Positions 52,721 through 62,557 of a stretch of DNA of 64,000 nucleotides are shown in pieces. The stretch comes from Fulvia fulva (lineage: Eukaryota > Ascomycota > Dothideomycetes > Mycosphaerellales > Mycosphaerellaceae), in the NCBI RefSeq assembly GCF_020509005.1, contig NC_063020.1, positions 1,798,001-1,862,000 on the forward strand, read 5' to 3'. Within the stretch, counting starts at the first letter, position 1; the number at the start of each line of letters is the position of its first letter. The notes beneath the pieces were generated by a model that had not been told where the DNA came from, did not search any database, and saw only the letters and a program-made list of their open reading frames with translations. A program made the translations under genes and the position numbers.

Positions 52721-53026
52721 ATGACCCTGGCCGACTTGCACGACTTGGCCTCCGCAAGTATTCAGACCGCCTTCGGAATCAATACCGAGAAGTGCAGGAA
52801 GGAGAATGGAGGAAAAGGTTTCGCAACAGAGGTCTATGTTCTGGTGGACGTCGACGATGTGAAAGATGTGGCGCAGATGACAAGGATGCCTATTCCAAGC
52901 GAGCACAGTTGGGAAGCTTGCAAGGCGCTGGTCGGTGTGGCCAAAGGAAAGGTCAGTGTGGTGTACTTGTTCGCTGTGGACAGGGGTATGTGGGCGGAGA
53001 GATTTGTGCTACGAGTATTTACGTGA
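52721..53026 (+). CDS. Uncharacterised open frame, possibly the end of a decayed gene
   Basis: 101 codons from an ATG. The frame is open upstream to 52610, so an earlier exon is possible. The product is mixed hydrophobic/charged (VYVLVDVDDVKDVAQM) with no signal peptide or domain I recognise. No splice sites upstream that I trust. It may be spurious. Confidence 0.25.
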   Translation: MTLADLHDLASASIQTAFGINTEKCRKENGGKGFATEVYVLVDVDDVKDVAQMTRMPIPSEHSWEACKALVGVAKGKVSVVYLFAVDRGMWAERFVLRVFT

Positions 53027-53337
53027 GGGCCTGCCCGTTGCGGATGCTTTCGCTCTATCGTACTTACGTATGAGACCGTACGACTAGTACTACGGCAGGT
53101 GGCGACGTGGGAAGCCCCTATGTTATACGTTAGGTTTGCTCTTTCACAAAAATCTTGCATGTGATGCTGAGCTTGAGTGAGTGAGTTCCCGTAGTCGGGC
53201 CGGGGCCTAGCACCAAGGTGAGGGAAAGAAGGTTTTCGCTCGCAAATTCTGCCACTGACATATGATTGCCATGCTCAGTGGCTGCTTGCACCCTCCAGCA
53301 CGCGCAACTCCGGTGGTGGAATGGGCCAGACAAGCCC

Positions 53338-54523
53338 TCAGCGGCTACTCTTGGTATCCACTTCCTGCTCTTTCATCTTGTGGCGCCATTCGCGGTTCTG
53401 CTCGATGACATTCCATCCCTCTGGAGGCGTATAACGCTGGACAGCGCCCTCAGGCCTGCGTATATTCTTCATCTTATGTTTGATCTCCTAAGAAGCAACA
53501 AGAGATGTATTAGTAATTGCCTATGAGACCATGGCGTGCTGTACGTCGGGGTGCTTACATCATCCCGGGTCATTCTCTGCGTTGTCATGTCGGTGAAATC
53601 TTTCCATCGTACGCATGTTTGCTGGACGTGGAAATCTGGGAAGGGCATTAACTGACCTTCTTGCTACGCCGCAGAAGAAGGTGTTAGCTCTATTCGAACG
53701 ATAGGCGGCAAAATGAAATTGTAGCGAGCATGTCTCAGCCATCTAGTGTTCACTTACCCAAACCATGCTATAAAAATGCACAGAAGGCCTGCACACTAGT
53801 TCTTGGCGCAGAATCTCTAAGCAGTGGCCCCAATAAATCCAATGTATGGTATTGACGTTCCCGTCAGGACTGCTCATCATCTCAGCGTCTACACGTTGAA
53901 AGCACTAGACTTAATGACTCACTCACAAGTAGTGTAGGAAGTTGTGATATGCATTCTCACGGAGCACGTTCAGACAGTGCATTACGCGCGGCGCGTGGAG
54001 ACTTATGATGACTTTGTCCGGTTCATCTGGTCATCGTACTGCCGGGTCGAGAGGCTTGCCCATCTTTGTAGCGGCCTCTTCTGTGACTAGCGTGTAACGT
54101 GGATAGGCAAGGCGCTCCCACGCCTCGTCCACAAATCCTGCAGGCGATTGACGATATATGTTGCTTTCATTGGCCCATAGTTCATCGCCAAGGATCACTT
54201 TCTCGACGTGAACTTGCTCGAAATCTCGGTAAAGCGGTACTGCCCTTCTGTCAGGACTGGCACAGCCCAGAGGGTTGATGAACCTGTCGCTCACAGTACA
54301 TATCTGCTATGGCAAGACGGTCGTGCCATGAAGGGTGTGTGTAGTAGGCGCGAGTCACAAGAAACACAGCTATGAGGGACGATAATTCGGGCCATAATCT
54401 TCACTCGCGCTCAGGTTTGTACCAGACGCGATGACGCTCGAGGTCACCACGGGCAAACTCCTCCTCTTTGTTGATGGCTGACAGCAGGGTCTCCTCGCAG
54501 GCCGGATCGTTGAAACGAGACAT
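53338..54523 (-). pseudogene. UstYa/DUF3328-like oxidase gene, five exons, two in-frame TGA codons
   Basis: Exons on the minus strand: 54523-54359, 54303-53927, 53869-53758, 53663-53559, 53487-53338 (303 codons). The four introns of 55, 57, 94 and 71 bp have GT..AG ends and keep the frame; two show clear CTAAC/TACTAAT branch sites. Features: cytosolic start, one membrane helix (LWPELSSLIAVFLI), then ANESNIYRQSPAGFVDEAWE, typical of the family. The two metal-binding motifs follow: HCLNVLR in exon 2 and HWIYWGHCLEILRQ in exon 3, then PDFHVQQTC. UstYa proteins oxidise precursors, often cyclic peptides, in secondary-metabolite pathways. TGA codons at 54403-54401 and 54033-54031 interrupt the frame, each one change from CGA or TGG. 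I see no intron that would remove them, so it is probably a young pseudogene. No partner cluster genes are visible. Confidence 0.75.
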
Positions 54524-55419
54524 GTTCCGTTAGCGATCAAAGTGAGTACCGAGTTGTAACTCCGCTGCTCACAGACGCTTTAGAGTATGGTGGATAGAAG
54601 GTGTGCTGATGAAGCAACTCATAGAGCGACCATGAGAGTCGATTTGGGCCCTGACGGACCGCCAAAGTGCTCGTGCGCATCGAGGCTAAAGCCTCTGCGC
54701 TGCCGAAGTACATAAGGTTAGGGGAGTATATTCAACCTTGAACGCTCGGACTGTAACGGCATGCGTGAGTGATAGCTGGGCTGCTACGTCGAGCGTGACA
54801 GAAAGTGCACGCAAAACCGCTGGGGTCCACTGTCTAGGGGCAGTACCATCGGACAGTGCCCTCGGTTATTCAAGCCCAATGCGGACGCCCTCAAGGCCTG
54901 AGCACTTCCCTAATCCCTAGCTGGCCAACCCTAAACACTGCACAGTAAGTCCGACAGAAGACGAGAATGCGTTATAGAACGACCTTTAGCGTTCGAAGTT
55001 CCAATGGAGTAAAGCAACTTCGCAACACCGAAGAGCAACGTCTTGCGAGTGGTATAGGCTCCTATCGAGCTCCGTAGATCGCTTTGCCGTCGTAGAGAGC
55101 AGTCGTTATTGTTGGATATTAGGCCTCTTGAGCTTCTCAGCTGCAGTCGAACCCAGTGTGCTGGGCCGCTGGGGTGCGGCGGCGCTTGCTGGGGTGCGGA
55201 CAAGCTTCTGGCGGTGGGCCAGCTTGATTAGGTGACAGGCCATGGCGTGACCTTGCTTAGCGCCAACGCAGTTTTCAGGGATATTACGCGAGGCTCACAT
55301 GTGAAACGCACCTATCGTGAACCTCGATTCATCGAACTTGCACGAGAAGCCTTCATGGAGGTGAAAGTTCCACCGCTGTTCAGACAATTGAGCCTCTGCT
55401 TTCGAAATATAGCTTCCAT
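54524..55419. other. Intergenic stretch without recognisable genes
   Basis: About 0.9 kb. Only short unsupported frames; no repeat shared with the rest of the window. Confidence 0.5.
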
Positions 55420-56058
55420 CTATTTGCTTTTCCTTCTGCTGAACGTCTCTGGCAGCCCGTTTCCCTGCAGATCCATAGCAACCAACTTGTTCAACATCTG
55501 CTGTTGTACCGCCATCTGATTCCGTTGCGTCTCGACGATCCTGTTGAGGACAAACCCTACCATCAACGACTCCGCCTGCTTCTGATCCTCCTGATCCTTC
55601 AGCTGGTGTCTCAGTGCCTCGACCTCCATCCTCAGATTCTGTTCACGCTCGCGAACCTCATGTGAGACACGGCGGAGCAGCGGTGGTGGCCGCGGCCGAA
55701 GCGGTGAGGCGGCACTTGGGCCATGTTTGGGGGGCTTTGGTGTGAGCCTCTCATCTTCGTACTCTTTCTGCACGTCCTTGAGGTGGGAAAGCGCGTCGTA
55801 GGAACTAGAACGGTCGCGGATTGTGGGCGAGCGCATGGCAGACTCGAGCTTGTTTTGTTCGCGCAGATTGTTGGGGTGGCTGAAGTCGCTAAGTCGGAGG
55901 GTCGGCCAGGTGTGTATGCTCTGTCCAGCATAATACGAGTGTCGAAGAAGCGGCCGACATGCTGCTGGCGTTTGTGTGCCGGAGCGTGGTGGGCTCTGTG
56001 ATGGAGAGCGCAGGTTGGTCATGACGACGGGTTTGGGGCGATCTTTTTCAAGGACCAT
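55420..56058 (-). CDS. Uncharacterised coiled-coil protein
   Basis: 212 residues from ATG 56058 (MVLEKDRPKPVV). The first 120 residues are disordered and rich in Ser, Pro and Arg (SPSQSPPRSGTQTP). Residues about 130-190 form a predicted coiled coil (REREQNLRMEVEALRHQLKD, then a Gln-rich continuation), and the end is basic (RRKSK). I recognise no catalytic motif or named family. It lies 195 bp downstream of DPB2 on the same strand. An additional 5' exon cannot be excluded. Confidence 0.6.
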   Translation of the reverse strand: MVLEKDRPKPVVMTNLRSPSQSPPRSGTQTPAACRPLLRHSYYAGQSIHTWPTLRLSDFSHPNNLREQNKLESAMRSPTIRDRSSSYDALSHLKDVQKEYEDERLTPKPPKHGPSAASPLRPRPPPLLRRVSHEVREREQNLRMEVEALRHQLKDQEDQKQAESLMVGFVLNRIVETQRNQMAVQQQMLNKLVAMDLQGNGLPETFSRRKSK

Positions 56059-56253
56059 CGTGGTGGATGATGAACCTGGTTTTGTGGTGTTGCGCCGAAA
56101 TGCCAGTGGTGAAGATCTCTTCGCGACTTCAAGTGTCGGGATTCACGCGTGATGAGAGATTCGGTGTTCACGGTCATGGCAATCGCGCAGCATCGTGCCT
56201 TCTCTTTCGGCATAGCATCGCGTAAGCCTTCAATATCCTTCACCGCACAAACT

Positions 56254-58623
56254 TCACCCCATATACAACTCTTTCAGCATTCCTCGCTTTGCCCATGCAT
56301 CATATTCTACCCATTGCACCTTCTTGCGCCTACCACCACCTTCCACCAGTCTTCCAGGGTTGATCACATGGCACCCTTCGAACGTGAGGGCGAACGGAGG
56401 GCTTTCAGCGTCAGCCAATACTAGTGTATGCGGCAATGGGTAGAGCGACAATGCTGATGCAGTATAGTCCCAGTGAGTGGGTCGCACTGTAAGCGGGAAC
56501 GGTGAAAGTGTCGATTGTGGCAACAGCGACAGGATCAGGCGTTTTGCCTCTTGGATGCCGAAAGGTTCGCTCACTGGTACTTCGACCATGGGCGAGTCCA
56601 ACACCGTTCCGTCAGTCAACTGAGAGTCTGCCTCCAGCACATCTTCTGTCGACGGCAAAGCACCTGACATTATGATATCCTCACCTTCGGCCGATGCAGG
56701 TTGTGGTTGTTGTCCTTCTGCTTTCGCAGCTTGACCAATCCGAACCGCGTTCCGCCGCAATCGACCTGCAATGTCGTCCCTGAACAGGACTACCTCATGT
56801 GCGGGTCCAAACATGCTGAGCCGTGCAGGATTGCTGGTCCATATGGCCTCGCCGTCAGACTCCTCCTTTTTGAGGGCGCTGCCTTCGGTCTTTGCTGTAG
56901 CGAAAGCGCGCTTTATCCGGTTGGTGAAGAGGTCAGGCACGCCCGCTCTGGGTGCAACCGTGCCAGCTCCTGCACTGAATGACGATGCCCAAGCATCATT
57001 GTCACCAGGCACAAACACCCAAGTACTCTTTCGTAGTAGGGTTGGGAAGTCGGCCATGACAGCTGCAAGCTCATTGAATAGCTCTTTGTACTCGATCGAC
57101 CCTGTACCAGAGCCAGCCATGGCTGCTTTGCTAGAGAAGTCTCCCATGAGCACAAATGTCATGGGTGGTTGGTCATTCGCAGCGTATTGCTCAAGCACTT
57201 CCCGTAGGCCTGAGAGGATGACAGGGTTGTCCAGGTTCAGCTCGGAGATCATGACGATCTTCCTTTCCGCATCGCTTGACAGCTCTGCCTCGGACCCAAT
57301 CAGTCGCTGTTCGAGCCGTCTCATTCTACTGCCAATTGCGCGCTCTGACCCCTGACCGAGGAAGTCTGTCCAGCCAAAGCCTCCTCCAAGGTCTTCAGCT
57401 TTAACGTTGATGCCAAGTGCGAGATCACGCTTCTCGACAGGCGGTCCACCAATCTCAAATCCAACAAATCGGCCTCCAATTGTCCCACCGACACCTCCTG
57501 TATTGCCAAGTCCACTCGATCCAGCACCAGCCCAGTCTTCTTCGTACACGCCATCGACAAGCACGATCATACCAGGGCAGAAGTATGGTTCCCCTTCTTG
57601 CATCGAGCCCGCGTGCTGTAAATCTAGACTGATGCTTCCACTCGGATCGTTCAACGCTAATGTGCCTGTCGGTGCAATAACTAGCATACCCAGCAGAAGA
57701 TGTGAAGTGCTTCCTCGTCCAAGCAGATTGGCGATAGGCGTGATTTTATAGAACTGTCGTTCAAGCGCCGAGTTCTTGGCTCTTCTCGACAGTTTCGGCT
57801 GTACCGTCGATGTCGATGGTGCTTGAAAAGCTGGATTTCGCAGCAGTCTTTGGTGGATGATGTTGTATCGCTCCTTGAAGATGGCTGTCTTGTGGGCGGG
57901 AGCAGGAAACATGGTGGGCTTGGCCGATATCGAGAGAAAGTGCTTCTTGTCGACATGGTAAGTGAATCTCGGTTGCTCAAATGCAGAGACGACGTTCAAC
58001 CAACTCCGTGGATCCTTGCTGGCCTCTTCGTGCTCTTCTGGTGCAGGCGAGTCAACCTTGAGCCCGCCAAGCCCAAAGCTGCTGCCTTCACGATGAAGGC
58101 TCGGCCTTCTACTACCATCTCCGAGGTCCACCGCACTATCATTCCCAAATGCAAAACTGGCCTGTCTGCTGAGGTTGTTTCCACTCTTGGCTGGGCCGAT
58201 TCGGCCTCCTGTCATACAGCCTTCCAGCGTCTTCAAGATGGCCTGCAGTCTGTCGCCATCCTCCACAATGACTGGGCCATTCTCCGCCTTCCAGATCTTG
58301 GCCACTTCCTCCAGAACTTTCTCGCCCGTGCCTTCTTCTCGCCATGATGAGCCACAGTGTCGGCCTATGAAAGTGGCCAGTCCTTGTAACGCCGAGGCGT
58401 TGAGGGTGAGGTTGTGCTTCTTGGTGAATGTCCTGAAAGCTAGCGGTCGTAATGTCGGAGGCGGTAGCAGGATGGGGAGTATGGTCGCTATCTGCGGCTT
58501 GAATGCTGGCGGAGGCGGAGGCGCTCGTTGGATGCCATTTGGGAGGGGATGGAGAGGAGTGCCGAATGCTGGCGACGATGAGAAGACATGGCTGCCTGGC
58601 TGCACTCTTTGTGGTAAGGCCAT
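56254..58623 (-). CDS. DPB2: DNA polymerase epsilon subunit B
   Basis: 789 residues, no intron. The B subunit is an essential, non-catalytic part of the leading-strand polymerase and of the CMG-bound holoenzyme. After a Pro-rich start there is the N-terminal helical domain (TLRPLAFRTFTKKHNL), a middle segment (ERYNIIHQRLLRNPAF), an OB fold (NLLGRGSTSHLLLGMLV, SGSISLDL, about 300-350), and the inactive calcineurin-like phosphoesterase domain (VLMGDFSS near 495, VFVPGDNDAW near 545). As expected for B subunits, phosphoesterase metal ligands are largely lost. It is longer than yeast Dpb2 mainly through the N-terminus and loops. It is divergently paired with the histone chaperone gene across 265 bp. 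Confidence 0.93.
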   Translation of the reverse strand: MALPQRVQPGSHVFSSSPAFGTPLHPLPNGIQRAPPPPPAFKPQIATILPILLPPPTLRPLAFRTFTKKHNLTLNASALQGLATFIGRHCGSSWREEGTGEKVLEEVAKIWKAENGPVIVEDGDRLQAILKTLEGCMTGGRIGPAKSGNNLSRQASFAFGNDSAVDLGDGSRRPSLHREGSSFGLGGLKVDSPAPEEHEEASKDPRSWLNVVSAFEQPRFTYHVDKKHFLSISAKPTMFPAPAHKTAIFKERYNIIHQRLLRNPAFQAPSTSTVQPKLSRRAKNSALERQFYKITPIANLLGRGSTSHLLLGMLVIAPTGTLALNDPSGSISLDLQHAGSMQEGEPYFCPGMIVLVDGVYEEDWAGAGSSGLGNTGGVGGTIGGRFVGFEIGGPPVEKRDLALGINVKAEDLGGGFGWTDFLGQGSERAIGSRMRRLEQRLIGSEAELSSDAERKIVMISELNLDNPVILSGLREVLEQYAANDQPPMTFVLMGDFSSKAAMAGSGTGSIEYKELFNELAAVMADFPTLLRKSTWVFVPGDNDAWASSFSAGAGTVAPRAGVPDLFTNRIKRAFATAKTEGSALKKEESDGEAIWTSNPARLSMFGPAHEVVLFRDDIAGRLRRNAVRIGQAAKAEGQQPQPASAEGEDIIMSGALPSTEDVLEADSQLTDGTVLDSPMVEVPVSEPFGIQEAKRLILSLLPQSTLSPFPLTVRPTHWDYTASALSLYPLPHTLVLADAESPPFALTFEGCHVINPGRLVEGGGRRKKVQWVEYDAWAKRGMLKELYMG

Positions 58624-58888
58624 ACTGGCTTGTGTATGTTATGCCAACATGTGAAGATGCGTACACGTACTAAGTGAAGACGAAGGTTTGGTGGAGGTCG
58701 TCGCGTGGTGTGACGCGTTCAGCCCTGGGCCGCGTTCGCGTGACAGTCGCGAAGCTGCTGCTGTTTGTTTCCGCGCTCTCACTCACCTCCAACTCCGACA
58801 GTACATCTTCTTGCCAAATCTGCTATCGACACCTGCAACGCGGTCGCGGACATCTCTCCAGCATATACCGACCATATAACCAGCCAAG
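58624..58888. promoter_or_regulatory. Shared divergent promoter of DPB2 and the NASP-like gene
   Basis: 265 bp between the two ATG codons. It contains an MCB box ACGCGT (58713-58718) and several nearby CGCG motifs (58702, 58731, 58747). MCB sites are bound by the MBF complex that switches on DNA-replication genes at G1/S. Both neighbours act at S phase, which fits shared control. Confidence 0.6.
58713..58718. promoter_or_regulatory. MCB box (ACGCGT)
   Basis: Palindromic exact match to the MluI cell-cycle box, 90 bp from the DPB2 ATG and 170 bp from the NASP-like ATG. Confidence 0.5.
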
Positions 58889-60352
58889 ATGGCCGACAAC
58901 ATGATCGAAGAGCCTATCGTCGAAGCAACACCAGCAGAAGAGCTGCCCGCGAAGCTCGAACAGCTCAAGGCAAACGCAACGAAAGAGTACTCCCTCAAGC
59001 ACTACGATGCGGCCGCCGAGATCTACAGCGATGCGGCCGCGGTGCAGGACCAGATCAACGGCGAGATGGCAGTCGAGAACGCAGATCTGCTCTACCAGTA
59101 CGGCCGCTGTCTGTACCACGTTGCCGTCGCGTCAGCAGACGTGCTTGGCGGAAAGGTCGCTGGTAGCGGAGAGCCAAAGCGAAAGAAGCGCAAGACCTCA
59201 CATGCGGAGAGCAGGAGTGCACCATTGACAAACGGCGGCGAGGGCGAGAGTGGTGGCTCGCTCATCGCCGATGCGATCAAGTCTGGCGAGCAAAAGACGG
59301 CTGAGGAAGTGGTGGAAGCTGTTGTGGATGAGAAGGATGGTGCGGTGCAGGAGGAGCCCACTTCGTCGAATCCATTCTTCAACATCACCGGCGACGACAA
59401 CTTCACAGACTCAGAGGACGAGGATGAACAGGGCGATGGGCGGGAAGAAGAGGAGGATGACTTCCAGACCGCGTACGAAGTGCTCGATATGGCGCGGATC
59501 CTATTCACGCGAAAGCTGCAAGCACTGTCAGATTCGAAAGGAAAGAGCTCAGCAGAAGACTCAGACACACGGCAACTGCGAGAACGTCTCGCGGACACTC
59601 ACGATCTACAAGCCGACATATCTCTTGAGAACGAGCGTTTCCAGGATGCTGTAAAGGACACGCAGGACGCTCTAGCCCTCAAACTTCAGCTCTATCCGGA
59701 GGAAAGCAGTCTCGTGGCAGAAGGACACTACAAGCTCTCACTTGCCCTCGAATTTGCATCGGTCAAGGCTACTCGGGAGAACAAAGACGGCGAAGCACAA
59801 GTCGCCGAAGTAGATGAGGAAATGCGCGAGCAGGCAGCAAGAGAGATGGAGCTCGCGATCGCGTCTTGCAATCTACGCATAAGCAAAGAAGAGGCGAAGA
59901 TGGCTAGCATGGGCGAAGCTGAAGCGAAAGCGCAGGAGAAGGAGACTGCAGACGTCAAAGACATGGTTACAGAGATGGAACAGCGCTTGACAGACCTACG
60001 CCAACCACCCACAGCACTCGGTGGCCTGGGCCCAGCCGGCGCACCTGGTACCGACGAAGATGCGCTTCGGGGTGTTCTGGGCGCAATGCTAGGCGAGAGC
60101 AAAGCAGACCAGGCGAAGCGGCTACAGGAGGCGACGCAGAACGCAAACGACCTGACTGGTATGGTCAAGAAGAAGAAGCCTAAGCCGGCGGCTGCGGAGC
60201 CTGTGGTAGAGGGCAAGGGTAAGCGAAAGGCGGAAGATGTGGTTGAGGGCGCGACGAATGGCACAGCTAATGGGAAGAAGGTCAAGTTCTCTGAGGGCAC
60301 GAAGACTGAGGATGGAGATGGAGAGGAGCCGACACTGATTGCGGATAACTAG
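58889..60352 (+). CDS. NASP/Sim3/Hif1-type histone chaperone
   Basis: 487 residues from ATG 58889, no intron. The first TPR (KLEQLKANATKEYSLKHYDA, residues about 22-60, continuing to ADLLYQYGRCLYHVA) is followed by a long acidic insert (DSEDEDEQGDGREEEEDDF, about 170-190), which is typical of the family. Then come the SHNi-TPR repeats (ENERFQDAVKDTQDALALK, LVAEGHYKLSLALEF), a coiled region, and basic nuclear-localisation motifs at the end (KKKKPKP, KGKRKAED, KKVKF). Family members bind histone H3-H4 and, in fission yeast Sim3, deliver centromeric CENP-A. The TPR-acid-TPR order supports the call; which fungal orthologue name applies I cannot settle. Confidence 0.9.
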   Translation: MADNMIEEPIVEATPAEELPAKLEQLKANATKEYSLKHYDAAAEIYSDAAAVQDQINGEMAVENADLLYQYGRCLYHVAVASADVLGGKVAGSGEPKRKKRKTSHAESRSAPLTNGGEGESGGSLIADAIKSGEQKTAEEVVEAVVDEKDGAVQEEPTSSNPFFNITGDDNFTDSEDEDEQGDGREEEEDDFQTAYEVLDMARILFTRKLQALSDSKGKSSAEDSDTRQLRERLADTHDLQADISLENERFQDAVKDTQDALALKLQLYPEESSLVAEGHYKLSLALEFASVKATRENKDGEAQVAEVDEEMREQAAREMELAIASCNLRISKEEAKMASMGEAEAKAQEKETADVKDMVTEMEQRLTDLRQPPTALGGLGPAGAPGTDEDALRGVLGAMLGESKADQAKRLQEATQNANDLTGMVKKKKPKPAAAEPVVEGKGKRKAEDVVEGATNGTANGKKVKFSEGTKTEDGDGEEPTLIADN

Positions 60353-60570
60353 AAGTGCCGCGATGATAGCCTTTCGTTGCGGTGAGAGAAGTTCGAGGGC
60401 GCAGAAAGCAAAGCCCTACCGGTTGTAAAGTATACGATACCCTCACATGGCTCGCTAGGCTACGCGACGAAATCTGACGAGACACCCTCCGTCTCTGTCC
60501 CCCGCTGCCAGCTGCCACGTTTCGCCTCCCGGCCCGGTCTTGCATGTATCCACCCTCTTGTTCGAGTAAG
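60353..60570. other. Convergent 3' region between NASP-like and BTB genes
   Basis: 218 bp with no coding signal; holds both 3' UTRs. Confidence 0.6.
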
Positions 60571-61288
60571 TCACGGATCTTTCTCCTTCAGCCAGTCGCT
60601 CACATGAGGAACTGCTGCCCACTGACCGCCAGGAGTACGACCCTTCCGCAGCGCTCGCGAAAGATCAAGCAGAAGCTCTCGAGGATTTTCTCCCTCTTCC
60701 TCGTTCTCGTCGAGCCAGTCGGCCTCAGCGCACGCCAGGTGTACATCGACAAGGAAGCGTCGCGCCGGTGAGCCTTGCGGAGTACCAGCATACAGTAGCT
60801 CAATGTCATCCTGATTCGGTACCCACGCGACACACTCTTCGTCCTCTTCGTGCTCCTGATCGCACTTCTGCGCCATCAATCGCATGACAGCGTCGCAGAA
60901 GGCATCATCCTGGATCTTCTTGCCAAAGACGTAGAGCCGCACCAGACGTTCGAATCTGTGGCCTGTACCAGGCTCGACTGGCGGAGGCTGTATTGATCGG
61001 CTGTACAACCACTCCAGGTATGCAGAAATCGTGGCGGGCGTGTCCTCCGGTAACTCGAGTACGCGAGACTGCCCTTCGCGCCATCTGCGGTCGAATGCAG
61101 CTTTTAAGAAGTTCGATTTCTCCTTGACCACATCCTCGTGCACGTGGAATTCTTGGATGCTATTTTCTGAGCCAGTTCTGATGGTCACGAAGTTGCCGCT
61201 GAATCTGTTGGAGGTTAGTGAGGTGAGTTCTGTCAGATGTCGCAACCCAATTGTACCTCATCTTCTCGGCGGGATGGTCTTCACCCAT
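60571..61288 (-). CDS. BTB/POZ domain protein, two exons
   Basis: Exon 1 is 61288-61257 (MGEDHPAEKM plus part of a codon). The intron 61256-61205 (52 bp) has a GTACAA donor, a CTAAC branch and a CAG acceptor. Exon 2 is 61204-60571. The product is 221 residues. Residues 11-100 form a BTB fold: FVTIRTGSENSIQEFHVHED, EKSNFLKAAFDRRWREGQ, VLELPEDTPATISAYLEWLY. Acidic stretches follow. Fungal BTB-only proteins of this type are thought to act as adaptors for Cullin-3 ubiquitin ligases or as dimerisation modules; no second domain is visible. I prefer this start to reading upstream through the intron, because the only in-frame starts there are non-ATG. Confidence 0.8.
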
Positions 61289-61630
61289 GGTCGGTATGAG
61301 CGGTGAGTGTTGTCTGGCACAAGGCGTTTGAAATCCGAGGTGATCAGTCGCCGGAAGTTAGTGGGTTTTGAAACGGAAAGATGTGAAGAAACATGTTTCG
61401 AGTGCGACCATTTCTGCCTGGAAAAAGTGGAGACCAAGACCAAGACCGTCACATGCTTTCATTCACAAAGCTGCCCACGCGTGCATCTCATCGCCAACAG
61501 CCACTCCACTTAAGATCTGCAAGCCGCAAGTGCATAGCTATTCCCACCTCACTGTCACTATCACACCGCTAAGATCTCGTCTCGCACAATAAACCACCGT
61601 AACACTCCACCAGCCCAATTCCCACAAACA
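61289..61630. other. Divergent intergenic region between BTB and F-box genes
   Basis: 342 bp, no gene seen. C/A-rich just before the F-box ATG, as is common for fungal start regions. Confidence 0.5.
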
Positions 61631-62461
61631 ATGTCTGCTACAAATCAAGTCCTCTACCTACCAGAATTGCTGAAGATCATCTTCTGGCAATAACCTTTCC
61701 GCCAACTACTCATGGCGACTCGAGTCTGCAAGACCTGGCAGAGCAACATCCAGGCATCACACAAGCTTCAAAGAGCTCTCTACTTTGAATCGGCGCCAGG
61801 AGATCCACTCAAGTTCTCACACAAGCGCCAACATATCGATCCTTCGACTTATTTCACGCCACAACACCTTCTCCTACAGCATTTCAGGGGAGAAGTCTAC
61901 CATCTCCCGCCCGCAGATCCCAAGGCAGCCGAAGACTGGGAGTACATGTGGACAATTTCCTCCCCAGCTCCACGCCAGCCGGTCCCTGTTACGATACACC
62001 CGCTCTGGGAAATCTTCCATGAACTCTTTGACACGCACTTCCAGTGCCTCCCAGAGTCTGACAGCTCCACCCCCACACCTGCCTGGCGTCGACCGGAAGC
62101 ATCCTGGCGTCGAATGCTCCTCTCAGATCGCGCCTTCAAATGCCACCTGCTCTTCCGCTCCGAGACGTCTTCGATGATGGAACACAACGATATCATGCGG
62201 ATTAGGGATAGCAGGAGATGGCCGCTTGGTCGGATCTTCGATAAGGCTGTGCGACATGTGCGTCGTGCGCCATGGATCAAGAAGGTGCGCAGGGAAGACA
62301 TGAACATCGATATGTTTGAAGTTGAGGTGAGGGCTTGGCAGCTTTGGGATGAGATGGAGGGACACGATGGATGGCCTGATAGTGAGGAGGGAACGATCGC
62401 GGCAATTCTGGGGCGCGAGGAGAACCAGGGGGATGATGAAGAAGAGGAGGCGGTGTCATGA
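61631..62461 (+). pseudogene. F-box protein gene with an early TAA
   Basis: The ATG at 61631 is followed by an F-box start (VLYLPELLKIIFWQ), a TAA at 61691-61693, then the rest of the box in the same frame (PFRQLLMATRVCKTWQ). The frame runs on to TGA at 62459, 277 codons in all. The TAA sits in the middle of the F-box and is one C-to-T change from CAA. A shorter protein of 249 residues could start at ATG 61712, but would lack half the F-box needed to bind Skp1. The C-terminal part (about 60-270) has no clear repeats and ends Glu-rich. Likely a recent pseudogene, or a null allele of a variable gene. Confidence 0.65.
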
Positions 62462-62557
62462 GTGCCGATCGAGATGCTCCAGCTGCTGCAGGGGCCCGTT
62501 TGAATAGGATGCCTGTAACACCAGAGTAGGCCACGGTGATACAACACATACTGCACC

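Noticed and set aside
57407..57751. Plus-strand frames across DPB2 (also 56771-57355, 57823-58347, 58175-58654)
   Set aside because: They are antisense shadows of a well-supported conserved gene.
59728..60300. Minus-strand frame of 190 codons across the NASP-like gene
   Set aside because: Ser/Ala-rich antisense shadow of the acidic and TPR coding sequence.
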